From positions 22,162,196-22,226,195 of the forward strand of contig NC_054873.1 of assembly GCF_018320785.1 (NCBI RefSeq): DNA of 64,000 nucleotides. Reading direction: 5' to 3'. Numbering within the stretch: position 1 is the first letter of the stretch; each line of letters opens with the position of its first letter. The position numbers and the translations under genes are program-made. The DNA is from Cheilinus undulatus. Lineage: Eukaryota > Chordata > Actinopteri > Labriformes > Labridae. The notes beneath the pieces were generated by a model. The model was not told the origin of the DNA. It did no database searches and worked only from the letters and a program-made list of their open reading frames with translations. Shown one piece after another: positions 1 to 11,854 of the stretch.

Positions 1-376
1 GGCAAAATTAGGTTAATAGAGGCCAAAAAGGATGAAGCCGTGAATATGGGATAAGAAGGAAAAAAGTGCAAAAATGGGCAGCAAAAATTGTGAAAAGCAG
101 TTAAAAAGTGGCAAAAATTGGTTTAAATTGGCAAAAAATGTGGCAACATAAGCAGAACCATTGATGGAAACGTGTTAAAAAGTGCCACAAATAAATAATT
201 TGAACATCAGAACCCAATAATAGCTTGATACACTTTTTAGCTCCATAATAAAGTAACTGTACCCAGGATGTGAGCCCCATGTACTCTCAACATGTATTAA
301 TATCATCAGTTAATCACACCTGGGGAGGGCCTATTCTGGGGTTTTCAGGGACTCAGCAACTTCTGTGGGCAGGCCT
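1..376 (-). repeat. Dispersed repeat with G-poor minisatellite, copy 1 (cut by window edge)
   Basis: The first ~180 bases are degenerate tandem copies of a GGCAAAAATTGG / AAAGTGGC-like unit. They are followed by sequence that, reverse-complemented, matches the left end of the copies at 2.2 and 58.0 kb: an AGGCCTGCCC end, then a GGGCCCT-rich stretch. The element therefore lies in the opposite orientation and its other end is outside the window. No coding capacity is seen. Confidence 0.6.
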
Positions 377-873
377 TCCCTAGGGTAGGACTGCTCAATT
401 ACTGCGAAAATCATAATCATAAATATTTTTATTGGGATCAAAAATATTAAGTACAATTACTCAGTGACTGTAAAACATCAGAACCATATGGGCTTATTCA
501 ACTCAAACACTCTAACCTTTGAAAACAAGCAGAAATTAATATAAATGGGTGAAAAAAAAACAGATATCCAAGCTTATTATATAGAAGAACAGTAAATAAA
601 GAAAAAATAGTATGAAACTTTCACCACATGAAAAAGCATGTGGACAAAATGCACATAACACAGCATGTAGCAAAGTAATCATTAAATACAATTATCGAAT
701 ATGTGTCCATGATCATATGAAGCCAAATTGTGATTGAAATTAAATCTCATTTAATTGCCTAGAAAACAGCTAGTCTATCTGGCATCCACTTAAAAAAGCT
801 TAATTGAGCACTACAGTCCAAACAAACCATCACATTTAGGAGAAGGAATTCACCTGTTTCTCTCTTCACAGTG
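377..873. other. A+T-rich upstream stretch, no gene recognised
   Basis: Nothing coding is seen here. It ends in a pyrimidine-rich splice acceptor (AG at 870-871) directly before the cracr2b start codon, so at least one non-coding cracr2b exon and the promoter must lie here or left of the window. Confidence 0.5.
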
Positions 874-3800
874 ATGTCTCACTGGTTAAATGATGGTGAG
901 GTGCTGGTGGCTCAGGGCAGTGGAGAGGCAGTACCAGTAAGCCCCAGAACACGGGGCCTTCCACCTGGAAGCCCTTTATTAGGCCGGGGACGCAGTCCAC
1001 TATCTTCACCCAGCACCAGAGAGGCGGTACCAGGAAGTCCACAGGCTGAGACCATGGGCAAGGCTAAGGAGCTGTTTGTACTGTGTGACAAAGAGGGGAA
1101 AGGGTTCATCACAAAGAGGGACATGCAGGTGAGCAGAGGACCAGGTAGAATAAAGTAATCTCTGCAGCCTGCAGAGTCTGAACTTTTTGTTTTATTGACA
1201 GAGGCTACAAGGGGAGCTGCCGCTGTCACCTGAACAGCTGGAGACAGTGTTTGAGAGTTTGGACCGACAGAGCAATGGCTTCCTCACTCCTGTGGAGTTC
1301 AACACAGGACTTGGTGAGAGAAGTTTTTTGAGACTACTTGTTACCCTTTACCTCTGTGGGAACAGCCTCTGATTATTCATTAATGTCATCTTCTCCTTGT
1401 CTGTGTTGCAGGAGAGTTGGTGGGACTGGATGACACGACTGAGCTGGACCAAGAAGTAGAAGAATTAAATACAGACCAGGTGGACTGGTCCAAGGACCCC
1501 GCTGCAGTTAGATTTGTAAACATACTGATGGAGCTCGGTGCTGAGAGACTCCTCAGAGAGTAAGATCACTGTCACAGACTCAACCTCATCAAGGCCGTTA
1601 TATATGATTAAATTCAGACAGTAACATTTATATTACCATCTACATTCAGTTGCTGATTTAAAGGTGCACCAAGGTAAAATTAACTCAGACTCATTCTGAT
1701 GTGTTTTTCTTGAAATGTTTGGGATGCTAAAACAGAAGAAACACCTGGTGGAATAATGCAACAATTGACAATTTTACACATCAAACTACAGCCTCCAGAA
1801 ACTGGTTACACAACACAAACACAATGGCAACCCACTAAAAAGGGCTTAGTGACCCACTTTTGGGTCCTGACCCACCAGTTGAGAACCACTGCTTTAAATT
1901 AAGATTGAAAAAATGGCAGTATATCCTTTTAGCAAATATCATGTATACTATTTCTAAATTTGCCTAGAGTTCGAGTGGTGTGGGGAAAAGTAAGGTAGGT
2001 TAGGTCTGGATGAATTAATTGATATACAAAGAGCACTGAATAAATAATAGTAACACATGAGGAACTTTGCCCATATACAACTCTGTCAAAAACCCAAAAG
2101 TAAAATTGTCCACATGATATGCAAGCATGCCATAAAACTTCTATATCAATTTTCATATTCCCATGTGATACACATTGGTTGTAGATTAATCTAAATCTAT
2201 GTCCCATCTAGCACCAGGCCTGCCCAGAGATTTCACTGGGCCCTGATAATCCTAGAGAATGGGCCCTCCCCAGTTGTGATTTATTGATAGTATCAATGCA
2301 TGTGTTATGGATCAGTAGCATTGATACTATTCTTAGTGCAACTTTTCATTAAATTTGAGCACTTTTTCTTCTTATTTGTGCCATTTTCTGCCTTTCTTTG
2401 CCACTTCAAACCCATTTTGGCACTATTAACGCATTTTTGCTGCTATTCAATCTCAGTTTATCTCCTTCTCTGCCCATTTAAGCAACAATCCACCTATTGT
2501 TAGCTTATGTTTACCACTTTTAACCCATTTTCACCACTTTTTGTGCAGTTTTAACCAAAATTAACTATGTTTATGCACTATTTTGGCCACTTTAAATCTG
2601 TTCTTGCCAGTTGTAACCACTTTTCACTTTTTAATCTGGCTGTTTTTGCCACTTTCTGACATTTTTTTTTTGCCTGGTAATTCATTTTTCCTCTTTTGAC
2701 TCACTTTTGCATTTTATTTCAGCACCTTTTTCCCACCCATATTGCCAGTTTCCCACTACTTTTTAACCTCTGTTTACCCTTTTTGCCACTTTTTATTCCT
2801 ATTTAATTCATGTAACTCCTATAACCTATTTTGGTGCTTTTTACCTATTGCAACTACTTCTTTTGCCATTTTTAACACATTTATGTCACTTTACATTGTT
2901 TTAAATCTGTTTTGGCAGCTTTTTTCCCATTTTTGTCACTCTTATGCTTATTTACACCCATTTTTGCCCTTTTTTTAAGTCTTGTTGCCACTTTTAACCT
3001 ATTTTTGCCTCCTTCAACTAATTTACACATTTCGAATCCAATTTCATTACCTTTTCTGCACATTTTTTGCCACTTTAAACCCATTTTAATTGTCTTTTAG
3101 GAAAAGGGGCTTAGATTGTGAAGGCTATATACTATGGCATAAATGAATAAGAAAATATTTGATGCTTTGATTGGAGTTGTTGTTATTCAGGTTAAAAATA
3201 AGATATGGGTATCACAGCTTAACTTTACATTGAACCAGGCCCCCAATGTGGTTGGGTCCCAGAGAGCTCTCCCCTTTATCCCCCCTTATGGGCAGCCTTG
3301 CTCCCACACCAAAAAATCAGCCTTAGTACTGTATGTAAAAATCACTTCTATGAAGAAAAAAAGCATATATTTACCTCTGCCAAGGAGGTTATGTGATCGG
3401 CGGGGTTTGTTTGTTAGTTAGTTTGTTTGTTAATTTGTTTGTTAGTTAGTTTGTTTGTTAGCAACATAACTCAAAAAGTTATGGATGGATTTTGATGAAA
3501 ATTTCAGGAAATGTCAGAAATGGCATAAGGAAGAACTGATTAGATTTTGGGAGTGATCTGAATCACTGTCTGGATCCAGGAACTTTTGAAAGATTTTGTA
3601 CTATTTGGAGATAAGGCTACTGGTGGAGGTCTGCGCTCTTCGAGAGCTTTTCTAGTTTATAGTGTAATTTGTCAAGGTCTTAATGAGATGCATAACATAT
3701 TCATCACCTTGCTTTAATTTACTGTTGTCCCATCCTTTGTCACTTCATAAGCGGTATTTTGTGTTATGTGTTGTGTGTCAGTCAGCAGGACCTTTGTACT

Positions 3801-6800
3801 CTGTGGTGTGACCTCCAAAGAGACAGACCTGAGCTGCTGAGTGTCCTGGAAGACATCCTGATCCGTGCTGTGTCTCATTTGCAGGACTCCATCCAAGAGA
3901 GAGACAATCTTGAACAAGCTCTACGCAGGTAGCCTCTATCTATAAACTAAACATGATTTATACCGTAACTTTTCATTTTCATGTGTTTATTTCATGTTGG
4001 TTATAACTATTCCCCCCTTTAGGCGGGAAAATGAGCATGACCAGGTTGTTCGTTCCATATATGAAGAAATGGAATCCCAAATCCGAGAGGAGCGAGAGAA
4101 ACAGTTAGCCCAGGTACAGATGTTTGCTTTTTTAGTCAGGTGTTTATGTCTTTGTGATCATCATCATATCATTTAGTAAATTTCTTTTTAAAATCAAGGA
4201 CAGTGTTCGACGCAAGCAGAGGGGTCAACAACTTGAAGAGGAGCTGAGGGTGAAAGAGCATGAGCTGGAGAACACACTAATGAAACAAAAAGAGGTAGGA
4301 GTTTAAATAGAGCTAATATTTTATCTGAAGAGTTGGTTTTGTGACTGAATCATATGGGTTTGTTTTTGTTCTTAGCTGGAGACCAGAATCCGACAACTGA
4401 GCTGTGAACAGGAAAACATTAAGCAGCAGAATCAGCAGCTGCGGAGCCTCAACATCCAGCTTCAGGAGCAGGTGGAGAGCAGCAGAGAGCAGCTGCAGAA
4501 CGCTCTGGGTCAGCTCAGCCTGCTGCAGCTCAGTGAGGCGCAGGAACAAGTGGACAGAGAGAGGTGAGCAGCTAATGGAACAAGAATCTGCCAAAATCAG
4601 AAAATCCAACCATAGCTCTCTCACACATGCATTCTCGACATTTCTATAAAATTTCAGGACATCTGGCCCTGATATTTTAGGGATTTGCCATACTCAAAAT
4701 GCAAAGCATGATGGGACATAGTCACTGTTGGATAGCCTCTCACAACTCATAATACTTTTCTGGTTTAGATGAATCCTCACTGTGCTTATTCATTTGCAGT
4801 AAAAGTTTAAGTCTAGTAGCTGCTGATTTTATGCACAGGGCTGATTCACAATGCTTTTTTAAGGTAAGATATTTTTGCCCCGGTGACATTTTGCCTTCAC
4901 TATAAATGTTGCAGAGGCCTAATGTTGGGCTTTGTGATCCTGTCTCTGTGTCAGCTTCTGATGAAGTAACAGGTGGGACAAAGATGTGAACACAAGTGCC
5001 AGCCTCCAGTGCAGTCGGCAGATTTTGGTCCAATCTGCTTGAACTCCACAACTTGCATGTGAAAAGTAGGGAAAGTCAGGCCTTTGTTTTATCTCAGCTC
5101 AACTCATCTCATCTTCTATAAACTCCTTGAAAGGATCAAACCATTCATGTGTTACTTGCAAACATTGCCTGACTAAGCTCTCAGTGTAAGCACTGGTATT
5201 CAGCGATCATCATGAACATGGGCTCTGACTTCTCCCTGAGTGTTGCACTGACTCAAAGGCACATTTGTCCCAACTTATGGTATCTTTGTATTTGTTTAAC
5301 ATGAAAAAATAGATAACCTCACCACATATCCTTTTACAACCCTTGTTGTTTTTACTGTAGAAGTGTGATGAAGGTGTCCAAGAACATGCAGAAGGAGAAA
5401 GACAGTCTCTTAAGACAACTGGAGCTGTTAAGGTCAGTCTAAACTGCTGCTGTCTGATACGGTTTCTGCAACATTAATGCTGTGCATGCAATGCAATGAA
5501 TTAAATTACAGTCTTTGTACTTCTGTCATAATCAACCACTTGAAACAAGGACTCACCAGAGTGATATTTCATCTGAATGGTTCTCTCTCTGTATCAGGGA
5601 TATGAACAAAAGGCTGCGAGATGAAAAGGATGCTCAGCACACTCAGAAGAGGGTTAGTCACAGACACACTGCCCTTCCTGCTCTTCCATTAACTTATTAC
5701 CTCAGTGAAGACCTTTGCCCTCCATGGACACAGCAGATTTATCCAACCTAAGCTAAGTCCAGGAATCACTTTATGCTTTGTTTCATCCTCTGGACAATGA
5801 TTATTTATATGAGAAGCTGTTACTCTTTGGTTATTGATTATGTTAATGTCAACTACACGTTGTGGGATTTGTCAATGTCAGCAATGTTTTTTCTTCTGAG
5901 TGGATATTTTTGTGGAAAATACATTTATTCTGTCCTGTGTAAACTTGAAGGGAAAATCTCAAAACTATACATGATGATACTGTATGCAGCACTATGTAGA
6001 GGCACTACAGTGGGTCAGTATTAAACATCTAATAAAACTATTTATCAAAATTCTTTAAAGACTGATAATCTCTGAAATGGATACTTCATTTCACTGGAGC
6101 AATTTTGTGGACTCTTATTTTCTAACATTTCCTCCAATCAAGGTTTCTGAACAAAAAATGTTAATATGAATTAAAAAAAACCATTACAAAATCAATTATT
6201 GCATCATCTTGACATATGATTTTTATTTGAGTAATTGAATTGCAGAGAAATAATTATGATTTTGCATCTTTGCAGCAGAATAAATGTCACTTTTAAACTC
6301 AGATTTTCCTTTTAAATCTACATTCTATAAGTTTTCCTTGTGAATACGTTAATAATTTAGAGAGAAAATACATAATACAATAATACATCTTTACAAAAAT
6401 AAAAACCATAACACCCCTCATTTCTTCTAAAACACCTTTCAGAGTCCAAACATAAGAAAGCCTTTACAGAAGAAAGGGTCAGTGATAGGTAACTACTTAC
6501 TGCAAGACAAGCCGTTGAAAAGGTTTGTATGACTTACAACATCTGTTGTCACATCTGTCATCTCTGTAGCAGTGTTGGTTAGATTGACTGAGGAAGCGAC
6601 TAATTTTGTGTATTCATTGATTTCAAAGACAGCTGAGTTCGTCTGATGAGTTGGAGCAGGACAAAGACAAAGAGGTGACAGTTGCATCCAAGAGACACCA
6701 ACCATCATGTAGAGTCAGGGCTGAAAATGTTGAACAAGTGCAAACTCAGGTAGGGAATTAACTAATTTTTCAACCAATCTCAATTCCATTTCAATACAAC

Positions 6801-9800
6801 ATACAGGCCTCAGCAGACCTGTTATGATTAAGATGGGAATTTTGCAGGCTTCAGAGCAACCATGGAGCACAACTATGACAAATGTGCATCCCCTTGAAAG
6901 TAAAGAAAAAAGATGCTCCTTTAAAGTGTTAAGATTGTCACCTTTACCTATATTTTAGAGTAACATTATCACTCTTCAGCGAGTGTTCAAGCTGGTATTC
7001 CTGGGTAACTCAGGGGTGGGTAAGACCTCATTCATCCAGCACTACTGCACAGGAAACCTCCAGAATGAAATGAGAGCTACTGTGGGTAAGCCTTTTATTT
7101 GTAGTGACTATTTTAGAATGATAAATATGCACCTTGTTTATAGTTGTGAGAACGTGTGTTTCTGTTGTCTCCAGGTATAGATTTCCAGATGAAGACATTG
7201 ACTCTGGAGTCCACCACCATCACTCTGCAGCTCTGGGACACTGCAGGACAAGAAAGGTCAAATATCACACAGGTTATTCCAAAAAGCATGAAAAAGAAAG
7301 CATGATAAACGACTGTGCATGGTGACCCTTTAGTGGGGGAAATGTTATTAGGGGCAAATGATGATGTTTTACTCTGACTGTGCATATCTGTCAGTGCTGG
7401 TGATTAGGATTGGATTTTTCTTCACAGTGAGACTCATTTTCAAAGTTAAGGGGATAATTTTCACCAAGTTTAAATGGCAACTGGACTTCAGCTTGTATAG
7501 TGTCATCTGACTACTCAAAGTGCTTTTACACTGCAGGTCACACATACCCTTTCTTACCCTTTCACACCTTTCACTCCATTCACACACTTATGGCAGAGGC
7601 TGCTATGCAGAATTGGCCATCAGTTTTAGCTTATACCATTCAAACCCATCCATACCCAATTACACATCACCGACAAAGCAGTGGGAGCAAACTGGGGTTA
7701 AGTGTCTTGCCCAAGGACACATCGACATGTGACTGCAGGAGCTGGGGATCTAACCCAAAACCTTGTGATTGCAAGGCGACCAACTGAGCCACAGTCGCCC
7801 AAAAGGAATGACGCATATTTAAGCAAATGGCGCTTAAAAACTATGTCACTGGTGTGTTTTTGTGGCCTTATATATTTCACAGATATTGTCAGAAGAACAT
7901 GCAGATATCAGTGTAGATTTAGTTTCTTTGTCTTTATTAATGTATGTGAAGGTTTCGCAGCATCACTGAGCAGTACTACAGAAAGGCTGACAGTATCATC
8001 GCCATGTATGACATCACCCAGCCTGATTCTTTCAGCGCAGTCAGAGGATGGATAGAATCTGTGAAGGTGAGCTGCTCGGAGGGTTGAATGGGAAAACATG
8101 CAAAACAGTTTGTCTCAATTTGAATATACATACAGGTGACTAAGATTAAAGCAGGTCTCCACAGACAATCAATCACAGACAACAGGCAATAAATCTCTAC
8201 TTTAAATCTTCTGTTTGTGTTGGTTTGTTTATCTCAGATTTTTAAGTAGATAATTAACAGTTTCCCTCCTTAAAGAAGTATTTTTGCCCTCATTTTTAAC
8301 TCTCAGAACCTCTTTTCTACTCTGGTGTGTGTTTGTATCAGGAGAAGATGTGCAATGGTGCTGTGCTGATGCTGCTGGCCAACAAGCTGGATCTAGCAGA
8401 AACTAGAAGAGTATCAACCTTGGAGGGACAGAAACTAGCAGAGGTGAATATTTATAAAATGTTACATTGTTTTAATCATAATAATAACAGAATATGAACA
8501 GACTTTGAATTAAATAGGATGAATTAACATTTTTTCCTTGTTTTTTACAGCAGCATCAAGCTTTGTTTTACGAGTGTAGCGCCAAAACTGGATGGAACAT
8601 GGAGGAGCTTATGACTTCTCTGGCTGGGTATGGTGTCCCTTTTCCTGATTTTGAACTGTCAGGATTCTGTGTAATGTTTGAATCATCTGTGTTACCAGTT
8701 AGAACAATTGAAAATATTTATTTTTTCACCAAACTCACTGAGGGGTCTGGCTGTACACCATACGTCTCTCACGGCCACTTACAGACTGTTCATCTGAGAC
8801 GCTGTACGTCTTAGAAAGGAAGTGTCGTAATTTTCCGGTACTACGTAGTACGGTTTTAGATTTTTTTCTAATTCAGCTTTATTTATAAAAAAGCCTGACA
8901 GTTACATCCATGAAATAATCAAATTGCAAACAGTACAAACTAAGCAATATTTCATAAACAACTCAGAAAAAAAGTAAGGTCTACTCCGAGATTAAATTAT
9001 TTAAAGGACCTGTTTAAGAAGTAGTTACATGAACGATGGATTGTTTTAGCTTTGTTAGCTTTAGCTAAACCTAAAGCAAGCATAGCTACACTAGCTGTGT
9101 TAGCTTTAGCTTAATCTAAAATAGCTACACTAGCTATGTAATTAATGTTACTACACAAACCAATGTAGCCAAGTTAGCTTTAGCAATGTGAGCTTTTGCA
9201 AAAGTAACTAAAGCTAACGTAGCTACGTATATAGTGTACTTATGTAGCTTACATGGCTGCTTTATGAGCTAAGCTTTAGCTACGTTGCTGTGTTATCTAT
9301 AGCAAATTAAGCTTTCGCAAAATCAGCTTTAGCAAACGTAAATAAAGGGAACTTAACTGTGCAGAAAATATAGATACATAGCTTTCTTAGCTGCATTGTG
9401 AGCTTCACTTCAGCAACATTAGACATGTAACTACATTAGCTACATTCTGTAGCTTACACAGCTAATGGAGCCATGTAAGCTATGCTTGCTAGGTCGAATG
9501 TTTTCAGCTTTTTTCCTGTAAGCAGACTGTTTACTCTGCATTATCTAATGTCTCGTAAATCAAGTTTTGCAGGTCATGTTTTTGATTTTAAACTTTTGGT
9601 ATCCCAATCCCTGCCTTAACTTTAAAGGGAACTTGAATCAAATTTTATTTCGAAAGTTTTCGAGTGAATTTCCTTTCTGAGATATGCAGTGTCTCAGATG
9701 AACAGTCTATGAGAGACGGTGTCAGAGATAAACGGTCGGCAGCAAAACTGTCCTGTAGACTCAGTGGTTATTATAACACACAAGAATAACAACAATCAGT

Positions 9801-10381
9801 TACCCTCATGAGATTAATGAGGCCTTCTTCATCTCCCTTTTTTAGGAGTAGTTGACATGCTTTAGCCAACAATTATGTTTGGAGGATTTATTGATTAAAA
9901 TGACCTCTTAGTTTTTGGCATCCATCAATCACCAAACCTATAAATGCCACATAATGAGAAAAACTCATGTTATATCTTCGCAGAGTCTTAAATTTTATTC
10001 TTTAGGGTTTGTCAGACTTCAAGTCCAAACGTAAAAGTCATACAGGTTAAAGAAATCATAAATATATAAAAGTAGCAATTTATCACATTTCAGTGTATTT
10101 TTTATGTTACTTGATATTTACCTTAAACATAGAATAAGATTCCCATATAGTTTGTAGTTAATTCATCTCACTTTACTAAATGATTGTTTCTGCACTTTTA
10201 CTTTCATATTGTTTTTAAAAAAGCCTGAGAATAAACAATATTCTTAAATATTTTGTTTCTGCTGCTTAATAATTTGTCGTAATTATTTTGTTTTAGGATG
10301 TTAGTTTCCCAGCATGATCGACAATTTGACGATGCTGTAACACTGACAGAGGACACTGGTCAAAGAAGCTGCTGTGCTTAA
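874..10381 (+). CDS. cracr2b: CRACR2B/EFCAB4A-like EF-hand, coiled-coil and Rab GTPase protein
   Basis: Exons read 874-1128, 1202-1313, 1412-1559, 3782-3928, 4023-4113, 4199-4294, 4376-4563, 5361-5432, 5598-5652, ~6443-6477, ~6638-6749, 6959-7085, 7175-7256, 7952-8066, 8342-8443, 8551-8627 and 10297-10381, giving about 632 residues. An EF-hand pair lies near residues 65-140 (loops [12 protein letters not shown] and [12 protein letters not shown]). A Gln/Glu-rich coiled coil spans about 190-390. A complete Rab-type G domain follows from ~445: [19 protein letters not shown] and CSAK, with a C-terminal CCA tail that suggests prenylation. The CRACR2 family regulates store-operated calcium entry through ORAI1/STIM1. 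The adjacent cd151 and chid1 argue for cracr2b, although human CRACR2B lacks the Rab part, which is found in CRACR2A-long, RASEF and RAB44. The junction between the exons near 6.44-6.64 kb is uncertain. The ATG was chosen because it directly follows the acceptor. Confidence 0.87.
1780..1891. repeat. Right-end fragment of a hAT-like short element
   Basis: It ends in TTGAGAACCACTG, the inverted form of the CAGTGGTTCTCAA terminus also seen at 61.46 kb, preceded by a GACCCAC-rich stretch like that copy. The left end is not recognisable. It lies in cracr2b intron 3. Confidence 0.5.
2215..3298 (+). repeat. Dispersed repeat with G-poor minisatellite, copy 2
   Basis: The left end is AGGCCTGCCCA and the right end is GGGCAGCCT, short inverted termini. 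Between them, about 2360-3080 is a degenerate ~20-bp tandem array of TTTTTGCCACTTTTAACCC-like units with almost no G on this strand. The segment at ~3165-3290 matches the copy at 58.65-58.76 kb (TTATTCAGGT, then AGCTCTCCCCTTTA). Open frames inside are low-complexity shadows of the array. Confidence 0.65.
3375..3660 (+). repeat. Common fish-type dispersed repeat with a TTTGTTAG tract
   Basis: It starts at CTCTGCCAAGGAGGTTATG, passes through a TTTG/TTAG tandem tract (about 3405-3465), then an AACTCAAAAAGTTATGGATGG motif, and ends near TTTTCTAGTT. I recognise this as a widely dispersed animal repeat from memory. I cannot assign its class or find target duplications. Confidence 0.5.
7505..7800 (+). 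repeat. SINE-like dispersed repeat in cracr2b intron
   Basis: It contains the phrase GTGTCTTGCCCAAGGACAC and a terminal ACTGAGCCACAGTCGCCC, hallmarks I remember from a repeat present many times in teleost genomes. It splits the intron between the WDTAGQE exon and the next Rab exon and has no coding role. Confidence 0.5.
8738..9755 (+). mobile_element. Non-autonomous hAT-like element with AGCTA-rich core, copy A
   Basis: About 80-bp imperfect terminal inverted repeats, each carrying GACTGTTCATCTGAGAC, enclose a core packed with TAGCTTTAGCTA-like words (about 9040-9490). The flanks CAAACTCA (8730-8737) and TAGACTCA (9756-9763) agree at 6 of 8 positions, as expected of an old 8-bp target duplication. 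No transposase remnant is seen. It sits in the last intron of cracr2b. Confidence 0.65.
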
Positions 10382-10621
10382 CTGAAGAGGAAAATAAAAC
10401 TTTCAGGTGTCGGCATTATGGTTCATTGTTTCTGTATCTGTTCTTGTTGGGGCAGTGGTACAGATTTTTAGTCAAAGTTGGACACACTAAGAAAAGATTT
10501 CTACCTAAAACCCCAGGTCATTTCTATTTTTTTCAGAATGCAAAAGTGCGATTTTTCTGTGAACAAATGTTACTGTGCAGTATCTGTAATTTACTTATTT
10601 TGTTATGTATCTTTATAGTCC

Positions 10622-10627
10622 AATAAA
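10622..10627 (+). terminator. cracr2b poly(A) signal
   Basis: AATAAA about 240 bases past the stop codon. An earlier AATAAA at 10393-10398, only a dozen bases past the stop, is a second candidate. Confidence 0.6.
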
Positions 10628-10734
10628 ATCTATATTTTAAGACCCTTTTGCTGTCAAGTTTCATGTTTTCATTAGTTCCACAACTGCTCATGTGCATGAG
10701 TAAACCAGCTGGGGGCAGCCATGTCCTCTACACA

Positions 10735-10948
10735 GGCTGTGCAGGGGTGAGCTGCCTGTTGTGCCAAAAGAGGACAGACTCTCAGACACTCGAGTGGGAG
10801 GCTTCGGGTCTGAGTGTTAACTGAGAACTTGCACTGTTGCAGTTAACCTTCAAAGAGACAGCAGAGCTTTGACACTGGGGTTGACCGGATCTGGGAAGAC
10901 GTTACCCCGATAATCTGCATCCTTCAGGGCCCATCATCTAAAATCAGG
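10735..10948 (+). other. Probable cd151 promoter and 5' untranslated exon
   Basis: A relatively G+C-rich, CpG-containing stretch ends in a good donor, ATCAG|GTAGGA, at 10948. The cd151 start codon directly follows an acceptor at 11853, so an upstream non-coding exon is required, and this is the best candidate. The transcription start is not defined. Confidence 0.45.
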
Positions 10949-11854
10949 TAGGAGTATTTTAGTCTCAGCGGAAAGGGAGAGCAGTTTTTCCATGACACAA
11001 TGAGTTAAAAATAACCCTGATTCTGGCCATTGGGAGATTTTGTTTTCAGTCACATTAACACATGCAGAGTTCTTTCCTACTGCTGAGTAACAGCAGTAGT
11101 TTTTAACATGTTTGATGTAACGATATTTTTCTGGCATTATCTTTTACTTTACTTGTCTTTAAAGTTATTATCACTTCGTGTTTATACAGACAGATGTTCA
11201 CCAATACCCAGATTTAAAATAAGCTGTTCATGACTTTTCTTTTAAAAGGCATGCAGAAAGTTCAGTTTAGGTTTGGATAAAAGCGGAGGGACTCATAAGT
11301 TAAGACATTAAAGTGTGAGTGTATCAGATTGAGTTACTGAGATGGGGGACATATATTTCTGTCTGCTAGATGACATGTGACGCAAGTTGTTAAGCATGTT
11401 TTTACCATAACATATTTGATTCCATCTTCGGGCTCCTCCTATTTCTCTGTTGAACTATTATGTGGTTTTTAAATGCAGTTTAATGGTATCACACATAAAG
11501 TGTTAAAACATGCTGTCAGGAGAGCACGTACACTGTGGTTGTGTCACAGCTCCACCCAGTATTACATTTTGACACCAAACCTGGGACTTAAGCAGACTGA
11601 GAGAGGAATTTCCTCCATGTAGTATATCACAAGAGACATAGTCTCAATCAGATATCCCACTAATAGGCATAAGCCTTCGGTCATGTGAGTCCGAAGTGTG
11701 ACAAAAATCTTCCCTATACCATAACAGCTGTGTTAGAGTGGGCTTTGCTTGATTCAATCTGTTTTTTTATATAGTCCACTAGAGTTTATTTTTATGTGCT
11801 CCATGGGTGTAAATCAACTATCAGTGTATTGATACATGTTTTTTATATTTCAGG

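Noticed and set aside
2300-3100. Runs of overlapping open frames on both strands
   Set aside because: They come from the ~20-bp low-complexity array, which lacks stops by composition; the predicted peptides are Phe/Cys/Leu-rich or Lys-rich repeats.
7350-7385. C/D-box snoRNA-like TGATGA...CTGA in a cracr2b intron
   Set aside because: Too short for a guide RNA, no terminal stem and no second box pair.
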